Positions 1 through 7,699 of a stretch of 64,000 bases of DNA are shown here, piece by piece. The position numbers and the translations under genes were made by a program. The notes below the pieces were generated by a model. That model was not told the DNA's origin. It saw nothing but the letters and a program-made list of their open reading frames with translations, and searched no databases. Origin of the DNA: Lachnospiraceae bacterium JLR.KK008 (GTDB lineage: Bacteria > Bacillota > Clostridia > Lachnospirales > Lachnospiraceae); assembly GCA_037015955.1 (NCBI GenBank), contig CP143548.1, positions 761,001-825,000 on the forward strand. Direction: 5' to 3'. Position 1 is the stretch's first letter. Each line of letters starts with the position of its first letter.

Positions 1-675
1 GTTGACGCTTCCGATCTCCTGCGCATCTGTCTTCAGGGAGATGGCCCACATCTCGTCGACACCGGTGGCATAGGGACTCATCACATGAACCAGGTCTGTC
101 AGTTTTCCGGACAGAAAATAAGTGACGAAAGAAAGGCCGTAAGTACCGATGTCCAGCATGGCGCCTCCGCCGAGGTCAGGATTGAAGAAGCGGTTTTCAG
201 GATCATCTTCCTTCAGACTGCCAAGCTCTGCTTCCACGAACTTGATCTTGCCCAGCTTACCTTCGGCGATCAGTTCTCTGATCTTTTTCAGCACAGGCAT
301 GTGATAGATGGTCATTGCCTCCGCCAGCAGAAGACCTTTCTGTTTTGCCAGCGCACAGGCTTTCCGCATCTGTTCATAGTTGCCCCAGATCGCCTTTTCG
401 CAGAGGACATGTTTGCCATGTTCCAGGCAGGCCATGATCCACTTATAATGCTGATTGTTTACCGTGGCGATATAGACGATGTCCACCGCCGGATCGTTCA
501 GCAGTTCTTCGTAGGAACCGTAGGCTTTTTCTGTGGCATATTGTTCCTGGAACGCCAGTGCGGACTGTAGATTTCTGGAAGCGGCAGCATAGATCGGATG
601 AAGCCCGATCATATTGACGGCAAATTCACGGGCGATGTTTCCGAGCCCGAGGATGCCCCAGTGATATTGACGCAT
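1..675 (-). CDS. Gfo/Idh/MocA family oxidoreductase, C-terminus cut by window edge
   Basis: The first 225 codons of an NAD(P)-dependent sugar or polyol dehydrogenase-like protein. The N-terminus reads MRQYHWGILGLGNIAREF, a Rossmann nucleotide-binding turn (GLGNIA). Near residues 90-100 is the family's E-K-x dyad region (LCEKAIWGN), where the lysine is the usual catalytic residue. The domain after that (DLGGGAMLDIGTYGL) is the typical start of the substrate-binding sheet. The start at 675 is preceded by GAAAGGATG at a proper distance, and a TATTATAAT-like -10 lies further upstream. The family oxidises or reduces sugar hydroxyls, and the substrate cannot be read from the sequence. The rest of the gene lies outside the window. 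Confidence 0.85.
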   Translation of the reverse strand, partial: MRQYHWGILGLGNIAREFAVNMIGLHPIYAAASRNLQSALAFQEQYATEKAYGSYEELLNDPAVDIVYIATVNNQHYKWIMACLEHGKHVLCEKAIWGNYEQMRKACALAKQKGLLLAEAMTIYHMPVLKKIRELIAEGKLGKIKFVEAELGSLKEDDPENRFFNPDLGGGAMLDIGTYGLSFVTYFLSGKLTDLVHVMSPYATGVDEMWAISLKTDAQEIGSVN

Positions 676-846
676 TGTTGTGTCATCCTTTCGTATGGTT
701 TTGCAGGAGATATTTTATGGCTCCTGCTGCTGTTATTATAATAAATTCTCACGGCGTTGTCATCTTAATTTGCTGCGCCGGTTGCGGTGCCGGGTGACGC
801 TGCTTTTCACCGGCATATCCGTCAGGCTGTATCGTCTGCCGCCGTA

Positions 847-1509
847 TCAGGCGGCCTCTTTTTTGAGCCGCGCCATTGCCTGTCTGACAGGCGGGAGCAG
901 GAGGACGACGATGGTGACGGCTGCCTCGGCAAATATGTAGATGCCGTTGTATACGAGCGAATATGGGAGCACACTCCAGCCTTCCCAGGCATAAGCGCCG
1001 AAAAAGATGCAGCCGGAGATGACGGCAAAGAAATATCTGCCGGCAACGCCTGCCAGATAGCCCTTGATCAGGCCATAGCTGGAGTTGGCAAAGATACCGG
1101 AGAGCCCGAGAGCGCCGAAAGCCAGCAGATAATCGACGATGAGCTGGGCAGGAAAGAGAACATAGGGATCGGTCAACAGTTGCAGGACTCCGTAAGCGAT
1201 ACCGCTCATCAGTCCTGCGCCGAGACCGAACCAATAGCCGGGCAGACAGACGATGAGCATGGAGAGCATGGTGACAGAACCGCCGGTAGGAAAATGAAAC
1301 AGTTTCAGATTGGATAATACTGTGCCGAGGGCAATGGACGCCGCGCAGAAGACAAGCTGTCTGACGGAAAGTTTCTGCCGGTTTCTTTTCGCGAAGAACA
1401 TGGCGGCCGTCAGCAGGGCAATGATCGCGATGATCAACAGGGCGTTGCCAAGTGCGGTGGGAATGTAAGTAACCTCACCCCATTCATTGGTAACAACATT
1501 GTACAACAT
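847..1509 (-). CDS. thiT: Thiamine ECF transporter S-component ThiT
   Basis: A 220-residue, six-helix membrane protein that should bind thiamine outside the cell and pass it through the EcfA1-EcfA2-EcfT motor encoded at 8.8-11.3 kb. The conserved ThiT stretch with a glycine-rich helix (GYWFGLGAGLMSGIAYGVLQ) sits near residues 88-107, and the acidic and aromatic segment DPYVLFPAQLIVDYLLAF follows. The start at 1509 is chosen because AAAGGAGG lies just upstream; an in-frame ATG at 1572 has no ribosome binding site and falls in the riboswitch. A TPP riboswitch precedes the gene, which fixes the substrate class. The gene is monocistronic here. Confidence 0.93.
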   Translation of the reverse strand: MLYNVVTNEWGEVTYIPTALGNALLIIAIIALLTAAMFFAKRNRQKLSVRQLVFCAASIALGTVLSNLKLFHFPTGGSVTMLSMLIVCLPGYWFGLGAGLMSGIAYGVLQLLTDPYVLFPAQLIVDYLLAFGALGLSGIFANSSYGLIKGYLAGVAGRYFFAVISGCIFFGAYAWEGWSVLPYSLVYNGIYIFAEAAVTIVVLLLPPVRQAMARLKKEAA

Positions 1510-1567
1510 AAAAAAATCCTCCTTTGCATTACAACAAAAAGAGGGAACTATAACAGTAGAACATGAT

Positions 1568-1668
1568 ACCATGTTCCGCTTCCCTACGCCGGTATTATCC
1601 GGTTCAGGTAGTGAGGGTCCGAAACAGAACGAACTGTTTCATCTCAGCCTATAGCACCCCTAGCGTGT
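1568..1668 (-). ncRNA. TPP (THI element) riboswitch
   Basis: Reading the minus strand, the hallmark TPP aptamer blocks occur in order: GGGGTGCTATAGGCTGAGAT, then a variable P3 stem (AAACAGTTCGTTCTGTTT), then GACCC, then ACCTGAACCGGATAATACCG and GCGTAGGGAA. They lie about 60 bases before the thiT start. Binding of thiamine pyrophosphate should shut off expression of the transporter. The expression platform is short, between the aptamer and the AAAGGAGG site, so translational control is possible, but this was not folded. Confidence 0.95.
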
Positions 1669-1836
1669 AATATTTATTTTTCTCCTACTATACACAGAAG
1701 CGGCGGGGAAGTCAAGAGAAATATGTGAGCCTGCAGCTGAAGAGCAGTCCGGCAGCAGTGTGACAGTGCAGAGGGTCTGCCATTTCAGAAGCAGATATGG
1801 TAAAATAAAAAGAAAACAATGACAGGAGGCGGGCAG

Positions 1837-2010
1837 ATGATACCAAAAGATCCGGTCATGCTCCTTAGCTTTCTCAATGTAAAACTGCGGGACCGGTATT
1901 CCAGTCTGACACAGTTGTGCGAGGATCTGGACATCAGTGAGGCGCAGGTGAGAGAAACGCTGAGCGGCATCGATTATCGTTACGATGAGGGGAGAAATCA
2001 GTTTGTGTAG
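1837..2010 (+). CDS. DUF4250 small protein
   Basis: A 57-residue protein of the DUF4250 family, common in Clostridia and without known function. It begins MIPKDPVMLLSFLNVKLRD and carries a helix-turn-helix-like stretch (LTQLCEDLDISEAQVRETL). The start at 1837 follows AGGAGGCGGGCAG; an ATG six codons upstream overlaps that site. A -10-like TGGTAAAAT lies near 1798-1806. The next gene starts within its last codons, so the two are probably translated together. Confidence 0.8.
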   Translation: MIPKDPVMLLSFLNVKLRDRYSSLTQLCEDLDISEAQVRETLSGIDYRYDEGRNQFV

Positions 2011-3421
2011 CAGAATACTTTTTCGCAAAGGTGCGGGAAGCCTGTCTGATCAGATTGTTGCCGCAGGCTATGGAGGAAGCGGTCTGTGCGGGGGCAGAGG
2101 CGCCTGCGGAAAATGCAGAGTACGGTTCCCGGGACAGGCGCCGCTGCCGTCATCGGCTGACAGGAAGTTTTTTACGCCGGCCCAGCTGCGAGAGGGATAC
2201 CGGCTTGCCTGTACGTCAAGACCGGGCGCCGACTGTGAGGTGGAGATCTGTTATGAGAGAGAACCGGAGATGGCGATTCTCACAGCGACTGACGAGACGG
2301 CGCCGGACGGAGACAGATTTCCACAGGCGCAAAAGCTGACCGCGCATACGGAAGGACTATTCTGCGCCGTCGATCTGGGTACGACGACGGTTGTCATGCA
2401 GCTCATAGAGAAAAGAGAAGGGACTGCCCTGGACACATATGCGTTTCCAAATCCGCAGAGGGTCTACGGTGTGGATGTGCTCGCGAGAATCACGGCCGCC
2501 GGCAGCGGGAAAGCGCAGGCTTTGCGGGAAGCCCTCCTGGCGGAGATGGAAAAGGGGCTGCATCGGTTGGAACAATACGGGCGGGCGGAGCAGATCGTAG
2601 TCTCGGGCAATACGACGATGGGGCATCTGCTGCTCGGCTATCCGGTGGAAAGTCTGGGACGGGCGCCGTTTACCCCGTATCATATTGAGAGTTCAAAGTT
2701 TGTGTTGTGCGGGTATCCGGCCATATTTCTGCCGGGGATCTCCGCCTTTGTGGGTGCGGACATTGTATCGGGCATGTATGCGTGCAAACTGGCGGAGCGG
2801 GAGGAATTATCCCTGTTTATCGACTTAGGCACGAATGGGGAAATGGCGGTTGGCAGCCGGGAAGGGATCTTGTGTACTGCCACAGCGGCCGGCTCGGCTT
2901 TTGAGGGAGGTGTCTCTTCGCAGGTGATGGGGACGGACATGACAGCCCTGGCAGGCGATATGCTGGCGGAAGGGGTCCTGGATGAGACGGGACTTATGCG
3001 GGAGCCATGGTTTACGGAAGGTTTCCGCCTGGGAGAGATCATGGTCAGCCAAAAGGACATCCGCAATCTGCAGATGGCGAAAGCCGCGATCTGTGCGGGA
3101 GCGTCCATTTTGCTTGACCGGATGGACGCTTGGGAGAAGATCAGCCGCGTATATCTGGCCGGCGGATTCGGTTATTATCTGGATGTGGACAAGGCGGTGG
3201 GAATCGGTCTCATCCCCGGAGTCTTACAGGGAAAATGCCGGGCGGTGGGCAATACTTCCCTGGCCGGGGCGATCCGATATGGCAGAAATACGCAAGCAGG
3301 CAGCAGCCGTGAGGAAGAAAAACTGCGTCATATCGTGGAGATCAGCCGGTCTCTCAATCTGGCGCAGCAGCCGGAGTTTGAAAACAGATATATCGAGGCA
3401 ATGACATTTGGGAGGATGTAA
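2003..3421 (+). CDS. ASKHA/DUF4445 protein with 2Fe-2S domain (corrinoid activator-like)
   Basis: About 472 residues. The N-terminal plant-type ferredoxin domain keeps its cysteines (LCGGRGACGKCRV, later LACTSR). The C-terminal part is an actin-like ASKHA ATPase (FCAVDLGTTTVVMQL, SLFIDLGTNGEMAVG, VYLAGGFGYYLDVDKA). Family members such as RamA or RACE reduce inactive Co(II) corrinoid proteins with ATP. No methyltransferase or corrinoid protein lies nearby, so the partner is unknown. TTG at 2003 is favoured as start because GAGGGGAG sits eight bases upstream; ATG at 1985 has no site. Either start overlaps the DUF4250 stop. Confidence 0.82.
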   Translation: MCSRILFRKGAGSLSDQIVAAGYGGSGLCGGRGACGKCRVRFPGQAPLPSSADRKFFTPAQLREGYRLACTSRPGADCEVEICYEREPEMAILTATDETAPDGDRFPQAQKLTAHTEGLFCAVDLGTTTVVMQLIEKREGTALDTYAFPNPQRVYGVDVLARITAAGSGKAQALREALLAEMEKGLHRLEQYGRAEQIVVSGNTTMGHLLLGYPVESLGRAPFTPYHIESSKFVLCGYPAIFLPGISAFVGADIVSGMYACKLAEREELSLFIDLGTNGEMAVGSREGILCTATAAGSAFEGGVSSQVMGTDMTALAGDMLAEGVLDETGLMREPWFTEGFRLGEIMVSQKDIRNLQMAKAAICAGASILLDRMDAWEKISRVYLAGGFGYYLDVDKAVGIGLIPGVLQGKCRAVGNTSLAGAIRYGRNTQAGSSREEEKLRHIVEISRSLNLAQQPEFENRYIEAMTFGRM

Positions 3422-3928
3422 TTGATTATGGAATATACCCATCTGACGCACACATTTTCACCGGTCTTTGATGACAGATCGGAGGTATTGATTCTGGGCT
3501 CTTTTCCCTCCGTCAAGTCGAGACAGAACCAGTTTTATTATGGGCATCCGCAAAACAGATTCTGGAAAGTGCTGGCGGCTGTGTTTGAAGATCAGGTGCC
3601 GGTTACGATTGAAGAAAAGCAGCATTTTCTGCTGCGTAATCATGTGGCGGTGTGGGATGTGATTCATACCTGCGATATTGCAGGCTCTTCCGACAGCTCA
3701 ATCAGAAATGTAACAGGAAATGACATGAGTATCATTTTAAATCAGGCGCCGGTGCGCAGGATTTTCGCCAACGGGGATAAGGCATATCAGTTATTTTTGA
3801 AGTATTGCAGGCAGGAGGGACAGCCTGTGATCGAGAAGCTCCCGTCGACAAGTCCTGCCAATGCCGCCTGGAATTTACAGCGGCTGACCGGTGCATGGAA
3901 GGCGGTCAGAGAAGCCGTTCAGTTATGA
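3422..3928 (+). CDS. DNA-deoxyinosine glycosylase (uracil-DNA glycosylase superfamily)
   Basis: A 166-168 residue repair enzyme predicted to remove hypoxanthine from DNA. It has the superfamily motif ILGSFPSVKSR followed by FYYGHPQNRFWKVL, and the C-terminal LPSTSPANAAW motif, in the order seen in this family. The length is normal. GGAGG at 3411 gives good spacing to TTG 3422 and long spacing to ATG 3428, so the exact start is open. The gene abuts the ASKHA stop, which suggests one transcript, though the functions seem unrelated. Confidence 0.85.
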   Translation: MIMEYTHLTHTFSPVFDDRSEVLILGSFPSVKSRQNQFYYGHPQNRFWKVLAAVFEDQVPVTIEEKQHFLLRNHVAVWDVIHTCDIAGSSDSSIRNVTGNDMSIILNQAPVRRIFANGDKAYQLFLKYCRQEGQPVIEKLPSTSPANAAWNLQRLTGAWKAVREAVQL

Positions 3929-4039
3929 CTTTAAAATGCCGGTTCGTTACATCGGGGGCTTTGATTTTCCTCTTTCTGCCGATACATATACAAATGAATA
4001 TGAGAAATCAATCATATGGCAGAAAAAGGAGGAACAGCA

Positions 4040-4699
4040 ATGAGAGTGACGACGAGAATGGTAAACGATGCGGCAGAGAAGGCAGGGGTGCCGATCAACA
4101 GCAATTCACTGCTGGACTATGTCAAGGGAAACACGAACAATAATATTATGGATACGCTGCAAAGCAGCAAGACCGGTAAGACTTCCACGTCAAAAACCAG
4201 TTTTGAGAAGCTGGAGAAGACGGCAAAGGAGCTGACAGAAAAGGCAGAACTCTTTACCAGAGAGGGGGATGACTCCATCTTCGCCAAGGCGAAAGAGAGC
4301 GGGAGCAATGACGAAATATGCAGTAACGTGATTGCGATGGCAGAACGATTTAATCAGGTGCTCAAAGAGTTGCAGACGTCATCTTCCACGATGAACAGTT
4401 ACTACCGTAAGATGTTGCAGGAGACGGCGGAGCAGCATGGCCGGGAACTGAGCAGCATTGGTATCAGCGTGGCGAAAGATGGAACAATCAGCGTTGACAA
4501 AGAGAAGCTGAAAGCCGCAAGTACGGATAAACTGGAAAAAGTACTCGGCGGGGCAACAGGGTTTGCTTCGAAACTGACGCTTCTGGCGGACAAGATTTCC
4601 GATCATGCGAGAGCCAATGCGGAGAGTCTTTCCAGCCAGTATCAGGCTGATGGCAGCACACGGGCATCGTCCTTTAACAAATACGATTTTTGGGGTTAA
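4040..4699 (+). CDS. FliD-tail-like protein of unknown function
   Basis: A 219-residue soluble, helix-rich protein, rich in Ser, Thr, Lys and Glu. Residues about 150-200 (LSSIGISVAKDGTISVDKEK, then a helix containing LADKISDHA) resemble the C-terminal part of flagellar cap proteins (FliD), where a similar GI-x-x-D-G-x-[IL]-x-[IV]-D block occurs. That likeness is my reading and was not tested. There is no signal peptide and there are no flagellar genes in the window. The start at 4040 follows AAAGGAGGAACAGCA. It is probably monocistronic. It may be a relic or a repurposed flagellar-like protein. Confidence 0.6.
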   Translation: MRVTTRMVNDAAEKAGVPINSNSLLDYVKGNTNNNIMDTLQSSKTGKTSTSKTSFEKLEKTAKELTEKAELFTREGDDSIFAKAKESGSNDEICSNVIAMAERFNQVLKELQTSSSTMNSYYRKMLQETAEQHGRELSSIGISVAKDGTISVDKEKLKAASTDKLEKVLGGATGFASKLTLLADKISDHARANAESLSSQYQADGSTRASSFNKYDFWG

Positions 4700-4770
4700 A
4701 TAAGAAATCAATCTGGAAGGCAGATAAGACCAGCATGATCAATGGATGTGTGGCGCTTACCTGTCTTTTC

Positions 4771-4779
4771 TGTTATACT
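4771..4779 (+). promoter_or_regulatory. Extended -10 promoter of the ATT-start small gene
   Basis: TGTTATACT is a TGn-extended -10 element; no clear -35 is seen 17 bases upstream. It lies about 47 bases before the small reading frame at 4826. Confidence 0.45.
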
Positions 4780-4825
4780 GATGCTGACATGAAAATCCGC
4801 AGAAAGTGAAGGAGGAATCACCCGC

Positions 4826-4981
4826 ATTGTAAAAAGTGTCAAATATGTGCTTTACTGGGAATTTGAGACAAAAGAACATTACGGAGCGGCACAGAAAAAT
4901 TTGTATGACAGTTATTGGAAGCCGATCGAAAAGTGTCTGATCGCCCCACATGATAAATATCTGGGAGAACGGTTATTTTAA
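4826..4981 (+). CDS. Candidate 51-codon gene with ATT start
   Basis: The frame runs 51 sense codons to TAA and has no ATG, and its first GTG is codon 8. A strong AAGGAGG (4809-4815) lies ten bases before ATT 4826, an extended -10 lies upstream, and a terminator begins right after the stop, so the unit looks complete. The peptide starts (M)VKSVKYVLYWEFETKEHY and continues with several Tyr, Trp, Lys and Glu; it has no membrane segment and is not recognised. An ATT start is rare (infC is the known case), so a mutated ATG or a sequencing error is the main alternative. The competing TTG at 4827 meets a stop at once. Confidence 0.45.
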   Translation: MVKSVKYVLYWEFETKEHYGAAQKNLYDSYWKPIEKCLIAPHDKYLGERLF

Positions 4982-5032
4982 AAAAGCGGATGACTCACGG
5001 GCAGAGTGCCTTTCAGGAGTCATCCGCTTTTG
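4982..5032. terminator. Bidirectional terminator between two small genes
   Basis: Perfect 15-base arms AAAGCGGATGACTC(A) and (T)GAGTCATCCGCTTT around a loop of about 20 bases, with A-run and T-run flanks. It serves the plus-strand small gene and the minus-strand gene at 5077. Confidence 0.75.
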
Positions 5033-5076
5033 TCGAAACAGTTGGAGCCCTATTCCAGTGGGCCGCACGGCAGAAG

Positions 5077-5229
5077 TTATTTGTTGCGCTGATTCACGGG
5101 ATAACCGTTTTTCTGCATGTCTACGGACGGACTTCTCTCTTCCCTGTTTTCTTCGTGCAGTGGTCTGCTGCTCTCCCAGACACCCTTGGGAACGGTGGAT
5201 ACCGGTTTTTTCTTCTCTGTTAATTTCAT
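5077..5229 (-). CDS. Small hypothetical protein, 50 residues
   Basis: Very polar and basic: it starts MKLTEKKKPVSTVPKGVWES and ends in NQRNK, with no hydrophobic segment. The start is supported by GGGAGGTC ten bases upstream, and the shared terminator lies downstream. I do not recognise the family. The gene is divergent from the Rrf2-type regulator, and their promoters lie in the 150 bases between. Confidence 0.5.
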   Translation of the reverse strand: MKLTEKKKPVSTVPKGVWESSRPLHEENREERSPSVDMQKNGYPVNQRNK

Positions 5230-5321
5230 GATGACCTCCCATGCTTTTTTGTTAGTATTGCGTTTTTTTGTACAAATATGCGGAATGCGAAAGAGATGCT
5301 GTGGTCGCGGCAGACTGTGTA

Positions 5322-5350
5322 TTGCAAAAATCATATTGGTATAGTATGAT
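5322..5350 (+). promoter_or_regulatory. Sigma-A promoter of the Rrf2-family gene
   Basis: TTGCAA, 17-base spacer, TATGAT, about 32 bases before the start codon. The leader is short, as expected for a self-regulating regulator. Confidence 0.65.
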
Positions 5351-5381
5351 TTACAGGGATTGCAGGGCATGGAGGACGACT

Positions 5382-5819
5382 ATGAAAATATCGACAAAGG
5401 GACGTTATGCAGTGCGGGTCATGCTTGATCTTGCCACGAATAACACAGGAGAATATATCAAGGTGAAGGAAATTGCGGGCCGGCAGGATATTTCAGAGAA
5501 ATATCTTGAACAGATTATTTCTGTTTTAAACAAAGCGGGATATGTGAAAAGTGTGCGGGGCGCGCAGGGAGGCTATAAGATTGCCAGAGATCCGGCTTCT
5601 TACACGGTGGGGATGATCCTTCGCCTGACGGAAGGGAGTCTGAATCCGGTGGCCTGCCTGGACGATGAAGTCAACGAATGTGAGCGGTGTGATACCTGTG
5701 AGACGTTGCAGGTCTGGAAGGAGCTTGCAGAAGCGATCAATCATGTCGTGGATAATGTGACGATCGCCGATCTGGCGGAGCGGCAGCAGGAGAGGATCGC
5801 AGGTTCTTACAGCATTTGA
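5382..5819 (+). CDS. Rrf2/IscR-family transcriptional regulator
   Basis: A 145-residue regulator with an N-terminal winged helix (MKISTKGRYAVRVMLDLA, recognition helix region ISEKYLEQII, wing VRGAQGGYKIARD). Four cysteines at about 92, 100, 103 and 106 lie where IscR holds its 2Fe-2S cluster, so it is probably an iron-sulfur or redox sensor and not the cysteine-free CymR type. No isc or nif genes sit beside it. The following MATE exporter starts 70 bases downstream with no terminator between, so it may be co-transcribed and regulated. The start is chosen at 5382 after GGAGGACGACT. Confidence 0.88.
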   Translation: MKISTKGRYAVRVMLDLATNNTGEYIKVKEIAGRQDISEKYLEQIISVLNKAGYVKSVRGAQGGYKIARDPASYTVGMILRLTEGSLNPVACLDDEVNECERCDTCETLQVWKELAEAINHVVDNVTIADLAERQQERIAGSYSI

Positions 5820-5889
5820 AAAGCCGGGCAGACCTGAGAGACAGAAAAAACTGAGAAGCACTGAGAGATAAAAAAGCGGGAAGCTGGAA

Positions 5890-7263
5890 ATGTTCATGAG
5901 TCAGAAAGCAGTCAAAAGCGACGTAGTAAAGAATACGATGTTTACAGGCGGGCAGCTGAGAGCGCTGATCCTGCCCCTGATCGTAGAGCAGGTGCTTGCC
6001 ATCACAGTGGGAATGGTGGACACGATGATGATCTCCTATGCGGGAGAGGCGGCAATATCGGGAGTGTCGCTCGTGGATATGATCAATACGGTCATTATCA
6101 ATGTCTTTGCGGCAGTGGCGGCAGGCGGCAGTGTTGTCATCTCGCAGTATATCGGCAAGAAAAAGAAAGAGCAGGCCTGCGTCTGCGCCGATCAGCTGAT
6201 CATGATCACCGCTTTGATCTCTGTAGGGATTATGCTGTTTACGCTGATGGGGCGGGAGCCTCTTTTGTCGGTGCTGTTCGGCTCTATCAAGGCTGACGTG
6301 ATGGAGAATGCGCTGATCTATCTTATTATCTCGGCATATTCCTATCCGTTTCTTGCGGTGTTTAACTCCTGCGCGGCGGTTATGCGCGCGATCGGTAATT
6401 CCCGACTGCCGATGTATGTCTCTGTCGGCATGAATGTGATGAACGGGATCGGCAATGCGATCCTGATCTTCGGGTTTTCCATGGGAGTTGCCGGAGCAGC
6501 ATGGTCTACGTTTGCCTCCAGAGCGGCGGCGTCTGTGGTCATGTTTCTGATTCTGCTCAGCCATAAACATCAGGTCTATCTGACGCCCAGGCGAATCTTT
6601 ACCTGGGAGGGCAGCCTGATCCGAAAAATCTTATATATTGCGGTGCCGAGCGGTGTGGAAAACGGTATTTTTCAATTCGGGAGAGTCATTGTCGTCAGCA
6701 TTATCTCCGTATTTGGCACAGCGCAGATCGCGGCCAACGCAGTGGCCAACAATCTGGATGCCATGGGCTGTATTACGGGGCAGGCCATGAACCTGGCGAT
6801 GATCACCGTAGTAGGACAGTGCATTGGCGCAGGGGACGATGCACAGGCTTCTTATTATATCAAAAAGCTGCTCCGTCTGACGTATCTGCTTTCCTGGTGT
6901 GTCATTGGAGTGATCCTTGTGACGCTGCCATGGATTCTGAATGTATATACGCTCTCTGATGAGGCAAGGAGCCTGGCGACAATCCTGATCTTTATACACA
7001 ATGGCATGGCGTTGCTGCTCTGGCCGTTGTCTTTTACCTTGTCTCATGCGCTGCGTGCGACAGGGGACGTCAGATTTACAATGGTCGTCTCGATCTTTTC
7101 CATGTTTACATTTCGTATCTTTTCCAGTGTTGTGTTGGGGATCTATCTGGGCTGGGGTGCGGTCGGGGTATGGGTTGCCATGATCATAGACTGGATTTTC
7201 CGGGTCATTTTATTTGTCACCCGTTTTGCAGGAGGGAAATGGAAAGGAAAAGGAGTTGTGTGA
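5890..7263 (+). CDS. MATE family efflux transporter
   Basis: A 457-residue, about twelve-helix exporter of the multidrug and toxic compound extrusion family, probably Na+- or H+-driven. The first helix carries the usual LPLIVEQVLAITVGMVDTMM motif, and the second half repeats it (KILYIAVPSGVENGIFQFGR), showing the two pseudo-symmetric bundles. The family exports cationic compounds; the substrate is unknown. ATG 5890 or 5896 could be the start. It follows the Rrf2-type gene, which may control it. A terminator hairpin overlaps the end of the gene. Confidence 0.9.
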   Translation: MFMSQKAVKSDVVKNTMFTGGQLRALILPLIVEQVLAITVGMVDTMMISYAGEAAISGVSLVDMINTVIINVFAAVAAGGSVVISQYIGKKKKEQACVCADQLIMITALISVGIMLFTLMGREPLLSVLFGSIKADVMENALIYLIISAYSYPFLAVFNSCAAVMRAIGNSRLPMYVSVGMNVMNGIGNAILIFGFSMGVAGAAWSTFASRAAASVVMFLILLSHKHQVYLTPRRIFTWEGSLIRKILYIAVPSGVENGIFQFGRVIVVSIISVFGTAQIAANAVANNLDAMGCITGQAMNLAMITVVGQCIGAGDDAQASYYIKKLLRLTYLLSWCVIGVILVTLPWILNVYTLSDEARSLATILIFIHNGMALLLWPLSFTLSHALRATGDVRFTMVVSIFSMFTFRIFSSVVLGIYLGWGAVGVWVAMIIDWIFRVILFVTRFAGGKWKGKGVV

Positions 7264-7277
7264 AGACAACTCCTTTT
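7248..7277 (+). terminator. Terminator overlapping the MATE stop codon
   Basis: AAAAGGAGTTGT, loop GTGAAG, ACAACTCCTTTT. The left arm is the last codons of the MATE gene. Confidence 0.8.
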
Positions 7278-7297
7278 CTCTGATTTTGCTCATTGGA

Positions 7298-7531
7298 TCA
7301 ATATACTATTTTCTTTGCCCTGGGATAGGGCTGTTTTACGTCGGTGAGATTCAAAAGATAATCGACGCTTGTGTGATGGTAGTCGGCAAGCTCGATCAGA
7401 ATTGACGTCGGTATATCATTCTCGCCAGTCTCATACTTGGAATAACCGGGCTGTGACATATTGAGTATGATGCCCATTTCTTTCTGTGACAGATCTAAGT
7501 CTTCTCGTAAGTCCTTTAAACGCGAATACAT
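7298..7531 (-). CDS. XRE-family helix-turn-helix regulator
   Basis: A 77-residue DNA-binding protein, just one HTH domain. DLDLSQKEMGIILNMSQPGY carries helices 2 and 3, followed by YSKYETGENDIPTSILIELA and the common YHHTSVDYLLNLT end of Cro/CI-type repressors in Firmicutes. The C-terminus is short and basic. It stands alone between a MATE gene and a peptidase. There is an A-rich promoter region upstream and no obvious target operator. Confidence 0.85.
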   Translation of the reverse strand: MYSRLKDLREDLDLSQKEMGIILNMSQPGYSKYETGENDIPTSILIELADYHHTSVDYLLNLTDVKQPYPRAKKIVY

Positions 7532-7649
7532 GGCGTACCTCTTTTCTCTTCTACTGATACTCTTTTTCGTTACGACGATTTCATTGTATCTAACCCGTTT
7601 CAGGTTATCTTTATTTCAATCTGAAACAGATTATAAAAAGAGCATTTCC

Positions 7650-7672
7650 AAAACAGAGAAAAGTATCCCTGT
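7650..7672 (-). terminator. Terminator of the M15 peptidase gene
   Basis: On the minus strand ACAGGGA, loop TACTT, TTCTCTGT with one G-T pair, ending in TTTT. It lies about 30 bases past the stop. Confidence 0.5.
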
Positions 7673-7699
7673 CTGTTCGAAGAAGAGGAACCGCCTTAG

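Noticed and set aside
749..1317. Long open frames on both strands over thiT
   Set aside because: They lack ribosome binding sites and recognisable protein patterns, and are shadows of thiT in GC-rich codons.
1819..1836. Earlier ATG for the DUF4250 protein
   Set aside because: The ribosome binding site AGGAGGCGG would lie inside the coding region; the ATG at 1837 fits it.
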